64,000 nt of DNA from Solibacillus sp. R5-41 (lineage in GTDB: Bacteria; Bacillota; Bacilli; Bacillales_A; Planococcaceae), in NCBI RefSeq assembly GCF_002736105.1, contig NZ_CP024123.1, positions 1,852,001 through 1,916,000 of the forward strand, written 5' to 3'. The first letter of the stretch is position 1, and every line of letters begins with the position of its first letter. The notes beneath the pieces were generated by a model. The model had not been told where the DNA came from, searched no databases, and saw nothing but the letters and a program-made list of their open reading frames with translations. A program made the position numbers and the translations under genes. Shown here in pieces: positions 18,637 through 26,003 of the stretch.

Positions 18637-19060
18637 ATGCTGGAAATTAGAAGAGATTCTTCAAAGAGGAGTAAGTTTATTGGCATAGGAATGGTACTTC
18701 TAGGGGGTGGGCGGATTATTTACATGGCAGTCGGTTAAGATACAAGTAAGTTCAGCAAATTGAGTCAAAATTGGATTTTGATATTACTGTGGTAGATAGA
18801 CAATCGACCGATGCATGGGGGGCATCAGCGAAAACGTATCTTGTGAAACCATTGGAAGCGGATAAGGAATACAATGCGGAATACATGTTTACTTGACCAA
18901 AGAAAACAAGATTGAACTATGGCCAAAGTTCAAAAATGGAAAAATAATTATACTTTGTTTGGACAGTGATAGTCCCAAAATAAAGAACTCATATATTCCA
19001 AGGGGATTGTCAGCCTGAAAAGATAGATGCACAATATATTGATAAAAAAGAAAGTAGAGA
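18637..19060 (+). pseudogene. Decayed gene remnants, unknown
   Basis: A 33-codon frame (MLEIRRDSSKRSKFIGIGMV..., one hydrophobic segment) ends at TAA near 18738. A second frame then reads LDFDITVVDRQSTDAWGASA with no start and stops near 18895. These look like pieces of one small secreted or lipoprotein-like gene. The family is not recognised. Confidence 0.4.
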
Positions 19061-19066
19061 ACGCAA

Positions 19067-19966
19067 ATGAATATTATTCAGTCCGAAATAAGTTTACCAA
19101 TAAACTTTGTTCTAAAAAATACATATAAAATAAATAAGATTATTTCTTCTAGTAAGCTGTCAATTGTCTATAAAGGGGAAAATACATATACAGGAAAGGA
19201 ACTTATTATAAAAGAGTTCTATCCAAGTGAAATTGCTTTACGTGATTTAGATAATATAACAGTGATTAACCGTCTCCCTTCTACAAAGCGAAAATTTGAA
19301 GAACTTAAGGGGAATTTTCTGCAAGAGGCTCTAATTTTACAGCAAATAGTTCATAAAAATATTGTTAAGTATGTAGATGATTTTCAAGAAAATGGTTCTT
19401 TTTACATTATCACGAAATACTTCGAGGGTATACCTTTAAATCAATATGTAAAAAAATATCAATTAGATAATAGAAATGAGTTGAATAAAAGTATATTTCT
19501 CCCTTTAATTGATGCATTGTACTATCTACATAAAAAAGGCATACTTCATCGAGATATTAAACCAAGCAATATAATGATAGATAAAAAGGGAAGACCACAG
19601 TTACTTGACTTTGGTTCCGCAATATATTACAAAACATCCACGAATCATAATGTATTTACGACCGCCGGATTTTCTCCACTTGAGCAATATTCCGACAAAA
19701 CTCAGCAGGGGGTATATACAGATATCTATAGTATAGCTGCAACATTGTATTATTCGCTCACAGATGTTGTACCAATGGATGCACCACAAAGAGTAATTGA
19801 GGATAGCCTAAAAGATATAAGGGAATATAATAAAAAAGTGAGTTCAGTAATGTCTAAGACAATCATGTGGAGTCTAGACGTACATGCGAAAAAAAGATGT
19901 TTTTCGCTAAAGTTTCTAGTAATGACTATATTGTCGGAAAATATAATCAATAAAATAAAGTATTAG
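19067..19966 (+). CDS. Soluble Ser/Thr protein kinase of the injection-system cluster
   Basis: A 299-residue eukaryotic-like kinase. Lys49 (LIIKE) is the ATP lysine, Glu87 the helix-C partner, and H161-R162-D163-I-K165 with Asn168 form the catalytic loop; Asp181-Phe-Gly183 binds Mg, and AGFSPLEQY is the activation-segment end. The glycine-rich loop is degenerate (ISSSKLSIVYKG, no GxGxxG). There is no membrane segment or sensor domain. Upstream ribosome binding is weak, and a strong terminator separates it from the sheath candidate gene. With the FHA and PP2C proteins downstream it recalls the kinase/phosphatase/FHA control of type VI systems; that role is inferred. Confidence 0.9.
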   Translation: MNIIQSEISLPINFVLKNTYKINKIISSSKLSIVYKGENTYTGKELIIKEFYPSEIALRDLDNITVINRLPSTKRKFEELKGNFLQEALILQQIVHKNIVKYVDDFQENGSFYIITKYFEGIPLNQYVKKYQLDNRNELNKSIFLPLIDALYYLHKKGILHRDIKPSNIMIDKKGRPQLLDFGSAIYYKTSTNHNVFTTAGFSPLEQYSDKTQQGVYTDIYSIAATLYYSLTDVVPMDAPQRVIEDSLKDIREYNKKVSSVMSKTIMWSLDVHAKKRCFSLKFLVMTILSENIINKIKY

Positions 19967-19992
19967 CTTGATGATTATAATACTTTATTTTA
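19952..19992 (+). terminator. Terminator after the kinase gene
   Basis: Long AT-rich inverted repeat AAAATAAAGTATTA / TAATACTTTATTTT overlapping the kinase stop codon. It separates kinase transcription from the operon that follows. Confidence 0.8.
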
Positions 19993-20041
19993 AAAAAACA
20001 AATCATTGTAATCATTTTACAATTTAATGGCTAAAAAATTT

Positions 20042-20081
20042 AACAGCTTACGGATGACTAAACATTAATCCGTGAGCTGTT
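20042..20081. terminator. Hairpin, possible minus-strand terminator
   Basis: Inverted repeat of 14 bases, AACAGCTTACGGAT / ATCCGTGAGCTGTT, with one mismatch. The T-run (AAATTTTTTAG) is on the minus-strand side, so it would stop transcription coming from the right. Confidence 0.5.
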
Positions 20082-20205
20082 TAACGTTGTAAAATCAATG
20101 TTTATACAACTATTTGCACATAATTCGTAAATATAATTAGAATGGTTATTTTGCACTAATTATAGATTAAATTGTTTTAAATGGGAATATATTCTATTGT
20201 AAATA

Positions 20206-20233
20206 TTGACAATTATATTGTGTGTTGTATAGT
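20206..20233 (+). promoter_or_regulatory. Sigma-A-type promoter of the sheath/tube operon
   Basis: TTGACA (20206-20211), a 16-base spacer, then TATAGT (20228-20233). The predicted start near 20240 leaves a leader of about 280 bases before the first gene of the operon. Spacing and both boxes are close to consensus. Confidence 0.65.
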
Positions 20234-20486
20234 TACATGTGTACAGATTGTTATTAGTCTAGAATCAAATATTGCCTAAACCTCTCTGAATATTGTTTGA
20301 AAGTCGATGTATTAGTACGGCGACATTTGTCGAGCGTGGGAATATAAAGAGTTTCTGTACCTATTAATACCATTTAATTACTTTATAGTCTTAAAATGGT
20401 TTTAGTTAATATTGGATTTGTAGCTAAAAACGTTATTACGAATGATTATGTTTTATAAAAATTATTTTTAATCTAAATTAGTTATT

Positions 20487-20526
20487 AAAGGAGGGATGGC
20501 TGTAGGATTTTACAGCCGATTAAATG
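20487..20526 (+). promoter_or_regulatory. Ribosome site and start codon separated by a hairpin
   Basis: AAAGGAGGG (20487-20495) lies 28 bases before the ATG (20524), too far for normal initiation. Between them, GGCTGTA (20498-20504) and TACAGCC (20511-20517) form a perfect 7-bp stem with a six-base loop. Folding removes 20 bases and leaves an ideal 8-base spacing. Initiation would then depend on RNA folding. Confidence 0.7.
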
Positions 20527-22692
20527 GAGATTATCAATCAAACAAACAGAACAATGCTCTTTGAGGAAATTAATCCTGAAAAGCTGGATTTAATTACGCT
20601 TGTTGGGGATGTAAAAGGAATTGACAGTCTTAGTGATGAGAAGATAAAAGAAATTAATCAATATCTTCTTGTGAAAAGCTTCGACGAATTTTTAGATAAG
20701 TTTTCTCCAACAGTCTATTCATTCTACAATGCAACGAATCAAAAAGTGATGTATACACTAAAGAAACCAGAAGGAATTCAAGAGGATTGCATTTCAGAAA
20801 TTGCTATAGATCAAAATAATGATTTTTTAAACATGTTATTCACATTAATTGATACGAAAAGAAGTCAAGGTATTGCTAATGTAGACTTTAAATTTGAAAA
20901 TCTTTTAGATATGATTTCACCTAAAAAAGTGATGGATGATATTCGACAAGTACGAAAAGAAATCCACTATTTATATGGGGAATATGACAAGTTAGAAGAA
21001 GGAGATCCTAAAAAGCTGGATACAGGAGATAAGCTAAATTTAATGTTTGAAGTAGCAAGCAGAAACTATAATAACGTCATGGCGATGCTACCATTAGCTA
21101 TTGAAGATATAAAAACGAGGCTTCTACTAGGTGCTAATCAGCAAGAAGATGATTCTGAAAAGTTACAAATAGGGACACTTACTATCGGTGAAACGGGCGA
21201 ATTAAAGATCATCGAAGCACCACAAAATAATAATTCTGAACTAATGGTTATTGAAGAAAATAGTAATTATGGTTTAAGTACGGTCTTTGAAGAAGATTAT
21301 GAATCTATTACAGAATCTCCATCTTCATATGTGAAAGATTTAGTAATTAGAACTTTCTCTCCATTACCAACAGTGATAGCGGACTTTGACGTCGAAACAG
21401 AGGTTCAGAATTACAATACATACTTAGAATTCTATAAAGATGCAAAAGATGAATTTGTAAAGACAGTAAAACCTTTGGTTGAAAAACTATTGGGAGTAAA
21501 AATGTATTTTGATCAGTATGCTACCAAAAATAGAGGGATGCAGCCTTCTCTGCTTGTAACGAATACAAAATTGGACATGCTTGTTAAAAGTAATAACTTG
21601 CTGAGACTGAGTACGTACCTAAATACTGTAAACTCCAAAAATGATTTTACAGACACTGTTTGGTATGGCATTGTTCCGGCACTTGAATTAGAAGCATCCG
21701 GTAATTTAAAAGTAACTAGATCTCGTTTTAAAGGTAATGAAAAAGTTTCAAAACAAGAAGGCAATACAATGGAATCTTTGTCTCTGCTACTGGATGCCAT
21801 AAAAGAGTTTAAAATCCAAGTATTCTTTAACTTCATGGCGGAAGAAGAAACAACTTTTAACGGTATAGCAACAGCAGGTATAGATCGTCTTATTGATAAG
21901 TGTACTCCTCTATTAAGAAAGGAATACAGTGAATTTGCAATTCCATGTCTCCCTAATTTTACTATTATTCCGAAAGACAAGTCTGGAGTTATCATTGACA
22001 CTAGAATGCAAACAACCGAAAATGGGGCAAGACTTTCTAAAGAAAAAGAGGATATTTTAAAATTATGGATTGAAGGCGTATATGTCGGAGCTAGTTATGT
22101 AGCAGCAGGAATTGTTTCTGCTTATCAATGCCCTGAGTATTTAAAAGAATCATTCCGCAATGTGAAGAAGACTTATCCAGGAGTACGTTTTGATATTGAA
22201 GCGGGAGATAACTCACTTAGAGCCGTGACAACAATGGCAAAAGAGATTTCTGGGTTTACGAATAACATTAAAGATGCAATTAACAATAAAAGTTTCGGTT
22301 TTGTTTTTTCTTCAGAAAATGCACAGCTGCAAGATAAAGACATTAAGCGTATAACAGTGTATAAAGCGAGAAGCTTAGCGATGGAGGAAGATGGATTCGA
22401 TTCAATCTACAAAACTCAAGTGAGCACATATATTGAGAGAATTCTTAGATTTCAATCAGGTGATTTTAAACATGAAAATATTGTTCGATTCTTCAGTAAT
22501 AACCCGAGTAGCCAAAAAAGTAAGTGGTTGAATGATAAGGGATATGTAAATTCTGTGATTCAAGATGGAGACGATATCGGCTACATTATTGATGAAAAGA
22601 CAAGTCTATGCCAAATAGACTTAGTGTTTAATGGAAATGTGAAGAACCTTGAAGTCATGATTACAAAAGGAACAAGTGCTGTTAAGGCCTAG
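20524..22692 (+). CDS. Candidate contractile sheath protein (TssC-like)
   Basis: A 722-residue soluble protein without signal peptide. I do not recognise a named domain with certainty. Its size, its position as first gene of the operon directly before the Hcp-like tube gene, and a middle region (VWYGIVPALEL, QVFFNFMAEEETTFNGIATA, WIEGVYVGASYVAAGIVSAY) that recalls sheath proteins suggest a contractile sheath subunit. A divergent insertion of about 200 residues (190-390) separates N- and C-terminal parts. Initiation probably depends on the leader hairpin. It could instead be another large structural component. Confidence 0.5.
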   Translation: MEIINQTNRTMLFEEINPEKLDLITLVGDVKGIDSLSDEKIKEINQYLLVKSFDEFLDKFSPTVYSFYNATNQKVMYTLKKPEGIQEDCISEIAIDQNNDFLNMLFTLIDTKRSQGIANVDFKFENLLDMISPKKVMDDIRQVRKEIHYLYGEYDKLEEGDPKKLDTGDKLNLMFEVASRNYNNVMAMLPLAIEDIKTRLLLGANQQEDDSEKLQIGTLTIGETGELKIIEAPQNNNSELMVIEENSNYGLSTVFEEDYESITESPSSYVKDLVIRTFSPLPTVIADFDVETEVQNYNTYLEFYKDAKDEFVKTVKPLVEKLLGVKMYFDQYATKNRGMQPSLLVTNTKLDMLVKSNNLLRLSTYLNTVNSKNDFTDTVWYGIVPALELEASGNLKVTRSRFKGNEKVSKQEGNTMESLSLLLDAIKEFKIQVFFNFMAEEETTFNGIATAGIDRLIDKCTPLLRKEYSEFAIPCLPNFTIIPKDKSGVIIDTRMQTTENGARLSKEKEDILKLWIEGVYVGASYVAAGIVSAYQCPEYLKESFRNVKKTYPGVRFDIEAGDNSLRAVTTMAKEISGFTNNIKDAINNKSFGFVFSSENAQLQDKDIKRITVYKARSLAMEEDGFDSIYKTQVSTYIERILRFQSGDFKHENIVRFFSNNPSSQKSKWLNDKGYVNSVIQDGDDIGYIIDEKTSLCQIDLVFNGNVKNLEVMITKGTSAVKA

Positions 22693-22743
22693 AGATTCCC
22701 ACCTGTAATTATATTAATTAATCACATTATTGGATGTGTGTTT

Positions 22744-22862
22744 AAGATTTATTACCAAATAAATCTTTTAACATAAATATGGATTTATTTCTAAATTTAA
22801 AATGGTAGAAATTACGTATTTCTCAATTTTGCTACTTCTCATCAAATAAATTATTGAGAAAT
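22744..22862 (+). promoter_or_regulatory. Two stem-loops between sheath and tube genes
   Basis: AAGATTTATT / AATAAATCTT (22744-22767, four-base loop) and ATTTCTCAAT / ATTGAGAAAT (22818-22862) are both perfect 10-bp inverted repeats. Neither has a strong T-run. They may act as weak terminators, processing sites or 5' stabilisers that let the tube gene be expressed at a different level from the sheath gene. Confidence 0.5.
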
Positions 22863-22944
22863 CAAGGCATCAAAATGGGAAATCTAACTTTATCAAAGGG
22901 AATTTGGGGATGATTCAAAAACATAAAATTAGGAGGAAATAGAA

Positions 22945-23370
22945 ATGGGCTTTGTTTTAAAAATAGAAGGTTCTGAAGCAATTGAATTAGGTTTAGAAAG
23001 TATTATGACAGTTGAGTATGAAACAGATACTCCGAATGACTCTAATGCTCGATCTACAGATGTTGGAGCAACTTTAAAAGTGAAAGGAAAAATCCTTACT
23101 GCAACAGATGGCGATAATTCAGATGATACGATGAAGTTGGGATTATGGTCTTTAGTACCTGCTGAAAAGGCTGACTGTTATCGTAAAGTAACATTAGAAG
23201 TCATTGCAGCCGACCAAGTTGTCAGAAAAATTAGTTTTCCAAATGCGTTTGTGGTCGATTATTCAGAAAAATTTGGAGACACTGAGGGCATCGGAGAGTT
23301 CTTCATTTTTATTAAACAGAAGAAAGATAAGACTGACTTAGCGAAAATTGAAGGCGGCTACGCAGTCTAA
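22945..23370 (+). CDS. Hcp-like inner tube protein
   Basis: A 141-residue protein of the Hcp / phage tail-tube type. The hallmark is a strand-rich start (FVLKIEGSEAIELGLESIMT) followed by TDTPNDSNARSTDVGATLKV, resembling the D-x-NARTTD segment of Bacteroidetes TssD/Hcp, then KVTLEVIAADQVVRKISFPN and a C-terminal strand (EGIGEFFIFIKQ). Tube proteins stack as hexamers inside a contractile sheath. It has a strong ribosome site (AGGAGG), the best in the operon, and hairpins on both sides, consistent with high and separate expression. Confidence 0.75.
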   Translation: MGFVLKIEGSEAIELGLESIMTVEYETDTPNDSNARSTDVGATLKVKGKILTATDGDNSDDTMKLGLWSLVPAEKADCYRKVTLEVIAADQVVRKISFPNAFVVDYSEKFGDTEGIGEFFIFIKQKKDKTDLAKIEGGYAV

Positions 23371-23395
23371 AACTATGCTTTGATATTTGCACATC

Positions 23396-23434
23396 AAATA
23401 ATCTAAGGGACTATATAGTTCCTTAGATTATTTT
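23396..23434 (+). terminator. Strong terminator after the tube gene
   Basis: A near-perfect long palindrome, AAATAATCTAAGG ... CCTTAGATTATTTT, lies 25 bases after the Hcp-like gene. Genes downstream must be reached by readthrough or by another promoter. Confidence 0.8.
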
Positions 23435-23465
23435 GAATAATCTTATTTAATGGGAATGAAAAATA

Positions 23466-23900
23466 ATGAAAAATTACTATGAAACTCTGGGAATTAGTAA
23501 GAATGCAACTCAAGATCAAATAAAAGCTGCATATAGAAAATTGTCTAAAAAGCATCATCCAGATGTTAATGGAGGAAGTAAGGAATCAGAAAGGATTTTT
23601 TTGGAAGGTCAAGAAGCCTATAAAGTTTTGAAAGATGCTATTTCTAGAAAAGATTATGATACCCGACTTGAAAAAGCTGCACAAAGTAAGTCTAACTTAG
23701 ATGAAAGAACTAACGGAAATAGCAGGGAACAATCTACTGTAAAAAAGCAAGAATTTAACATGAATAATATCGAAAAAAACTTTGAACATTTTTTTGGTTT
23801 TAATCCAAAAACAAAAGAAATGTCTACTTTAAATAATCAACCAAAAAAGAAAAATCCAATCGATACAACAGATTTATTTGAGCGTTTTTTTAAAAAATAA
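23466..23900 (+). CDS. J-domain (DnaJ-like) co-chaperone
   Basis: A 144-residue protein with a complete J-domain at residues 1-65: NYYETLGISKNATQDQIKAA, the catalytic H31-P32-D33 and helix-4 residues before a charged linker. It lacks the Gly/Phe, zinc-finger and client-binding regions of DnaJ. The C-terminal half is low-complexity and ends with DTTDLFERFFKK. It probably activates the Hsp70-like protein encoded at 29624-32269. The ribosome site is weak. Confidence 0.9.
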   Translation: MKNYYETLGISKNATQDQIKAAYRKLSKKHHPDVNGGSKESERIFLEGQEAYKVLKDAISRKDYDTRLEKAAQSKSNLDERTNGNSREQSTVKKQEFNMNNIEKNFEHFFGFNPKTKEMSTLNNQPKKKNPIDTTDLFERFFKK

Positions 23901-23960
23901 GAGTTTATCTAATAAAGTGTTATTCAGTATACATACAGAAATAAGAAAGGAGCCGAGCTG

Positions 23961-24539
23961 ATGTCTGGAACAAATAACTCTATTGACACACAAATACATG
24001 AGAGAAGTAGAGATATACAAATAGCTATAATAATCATAGACGCCATAATTGTAATAATTATTCTATTTATGATTGTATTTGTTTTGAAACAAGACACTCT
24101 TTTGAAAATTATGGTTGGATCACTGTTTAGTATAGTAGTAATCGTTTATGGGATACTGAAAATTATAGTTAAAGATAATATAAATGGAGGAATAGGACCA
24201 GGTATTAAGAAGCTAGTGCTTCTCAGTCAAGACGGCGAAATTGCAAGAGAATGGGACATACAAGGCAAAACATCATTACTTATTGGTAAAAGTACAACTA
24301 ATCAAGAGGTAGATATAAACTTGAGTGGTACAGAGTATGAATCCCTAATTAGTAATGAGCATGCGGTTTTAAATTGTGTCTCAGAAGCCTGGTACTTAGA
24401 AGATATTGATTCTGTTAATGGAGTTGGTATAAAAAAAGCAGATAAACGAATTAAAAATAGATTAAGACATGAAAGTCCTTATCGCATAAATAATGGAGAT
24501 ACAATTTACATTGCAAATACTCGGATATTGGTGAAATAA
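23961..24539 (+). CDS. Membrane-anchored FHA-domain protein
   Basis: A 192-residue protein with two membrane helices (about residues 20-42 and 48-70) and a C-terminal cytosolic FHA domain (about 90-192). FHA landmarks: LLIGKS, ISNEHAVL (S-x-x-H), DIDSVNGVGI (the S-x-N-G motif) and NNGDTIYIA. FHA domains bind phosphothreonine. With the kinase and PP2C phosphatase of this cluster it probably recruits phosphorylated partners to the membrane. It begins after GAAAGGAG. Confidence 0.88.
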   Translation: MSGTNNSIDTQIHERSRDIQIAIIIIDAIIVIIILFMIVFVLKQDTLLKIMVGSLFSIVVIVYGILKIIVKDNINGGIGPGIKKLVLLSQDGEIAREWDIQGKTSLLIGKSTTNQEVDINLSGTEYESLISNEHAVLNCVSEAWYLEDIDSVNGVGIKKADKRIKNRLRHESPYRINNGDTIYIANTRILVK

Positions 24540-24578
24540 GTAAATCTAAAATCGTAACAATAATGGGGGATATAGATA

Positions 24579-25106
24579 ATGAGTTTGATTAGATGTACAA
24601 ATGGTCATATGTTTAGTTCAAGAAGGCATAGGAACGTATGCCCTTATTGTAATGTAATGGTAGAGCAAGAGTCTAAGTTCAATAAACAATCATTTGTAGG
24701 TGTCGAAGAAGATGATAAAACAATGCCATATCTTGGAGAGATAGATGGGGTTAATCCTGTAACAGGCTGGTTAGTTTGTATAGAAGGGCCACAGATGGGA
24801 CGGGACTACAGAATTTTATCCGAAAAGAATTTTATTGGAAGAGCAGAGGAAATGCATATTCGAATTATCGGGGACAACACCATTTCAGCAAGAAATCATG
24901 CTGTTATTGTTTACGATCCTAAAAAAAGGAATTTCTTTTTACTGCCGGGAGATGCATCGGGCTTAGCTTATCTTAATAATGAAGCTGTTTATACACCTAC
25001 AGAACTGGCAGCATACGATGTTATACAGTTGGGAAGCAGTATGTTCCTCTTTATTCCTTTATGTGGTGTTCATTTTGAATGGGAAAACAATCAAAGCGAG
25101 GAATGA
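24579..25106 (+). CDS. Zinc-ribbon plus FHA-domain protein
   Basis: A 175-residue soluble protein. The N-terminus has a compact metal-binding motif, RCTNGHMFSSRRH then CPYC, likely a zinc ribbon. An FHA domain follows at about residues 68-168 (FIGRAEEMHIRI, TISARNHAVIVY, LPGDASGLAYLN, DVIQLGSSMFLF). The FHA S-x-N-G position is SGLAYLN, slightly altered. It sits between the membrane FHA gene and the PP2C gene. Confidence 0.85.
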   Translation: MSLIRCTNGHMFSSRRHRNVCPYCNVMVEQESKFNKQSFVGVEEDDKTMPYLGEIDGVNPVTGWLVCIEGPQMGRDYRILSEKNFIGRAEEMHIRIIGDNTISARNHAVIVYDPKKRNFFLLPGDASGLAYLNNEAVYTPTELAAYDVIQLGSSMFLFIPLCGVHFEWENNQSEE

Positions 25107-25113
25107 TAAGGAA

Positions 25114-25953
25114 ATGGAGCTAAAGCTTGTGCCATACTTAATTGTATTTGTGTGTATCATTGTAATCGTAATTTTATTAATTATTAGAAATATCGTTTCG
25201 AATAAAGTAGAAATTCGAAAAATAGAAATAGGGAATGGTCAAACGATTGGGAGACGAGAGGAACAAGATGATTATTTTTCATCAGTCGAATCAAACAATG
25301 GAACAATTGCTGTGTTAGCAGATGGAATAAGTGGTTTAGCGAATGGCAGAATGGCAAGTACAGTTGCTGTGACTACATTTATTCAAGAATTTTTGAAACT
25401 AAATAAGCTTGAAAATATGGAGTCTTTCTTTAAAAAAACAGCAGTACTAAGTAATAATACAATTGTTCAAAATCTTAACGGCTCCAATGGTGGAACTACA
25501 CTAGTTGCCGCAGTTATTGATGAACAAGGTTATTTACATTGGGGAGCTGCAGGGGATAGTATCCTCTCTATATTTAGGAATGGTGAGTTTATCGCAGTCA
25601 ATCAAAAACATATTTTCGAATCTGTACTAAAAGAAAAATATGTTTCAGGAGAAATAACAAAGTTAGAAGTACAAGAAAATCCATTGAAAAAAAGGTTAGT
25701 CAATTATTTAGGATATGAAGGTTTTAAAAATTTAGATATAGGCAATAAACCAATCCAATTAAAAAAAGGAGATAAAGTTTGTTTATTTAGCGATGGTGTT
25801 TCTGACAGTTTGACTGAAGTTGAAATGGAAATGATATTTACTCAGCATTCTCAACCGTATAATATTGCTCAAAATATTATTAAAGCTGTAGAACAAAAGC
25901 GTTTGAAAAATCAAGACAATGCAACCATCGTGATTTTAGAGAAGAAATGGTAA
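25114..25953 (+). CDS. Membrane-anchored PP2C-type protein phosphatase
   Basis: A 279-residue protein with one N-terminal membrane helix (about residues 6-25) and a cytosolic PP2C domain. Metal and catalytic residues are intact: Asp52/Asp53 (REEQDD), Asp70-Gly71 (LADGISG), GGTTL, Asp148 (AAGDS), Asp227-Gly228 (FSDGVSD) and Asp268-Asn269. It should remove phosphate from Thr/Ser, opposing the kinase. I chose ATG 25114, seven bases after the previous stop; a longer frame overlaps the FHA gene and has no ribosome site. Confidence 0.9.
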   Translation: MELKLVPYLIVFVCIIVIVILLIIRNIVSNKVEIRKIEIGNGQTIGRREEQDDYFSSVESNNGTIAVLADGISGLANGRMASTVAVTTFIQEFLKLNKLENMESFFKKTAVLSNNTIVQNLNGSNGGTTLVAAVIDEQGYLHWGAAGDSILSIFRNGEFIAVNQKHIFESVLKEKYVSGEITKLEVQENPLKKRLVNYLGYEGFKNLDIGNKPIQLKKGDKVCLFSDGVSDSLTEVEMEMIFTQHSQPYNIAQNIIKAVEQKRLKNQDNATIVILEKKW

Positions 25954-26003
25954 CTAAACTGATTCGAGATAAACAACGGGCAATCGTGTAAGGAGGGATA
26001 TAA

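Noticed and set aside
21513-22001. A 162-codon minus-strand frame inside the sheath candidate
   Set aside because: Antisense to a long, well-supported gene; no start signals and low-complexity Ser/Leu composition.
24979-25113. N-terminal extension of the PP2C phosphatase gene
   Set aside because: It overlaps the coding sequence of the FHA gene in another frame and lacks a ribosome site; the start at 25114 leads directly into a membrane helix.
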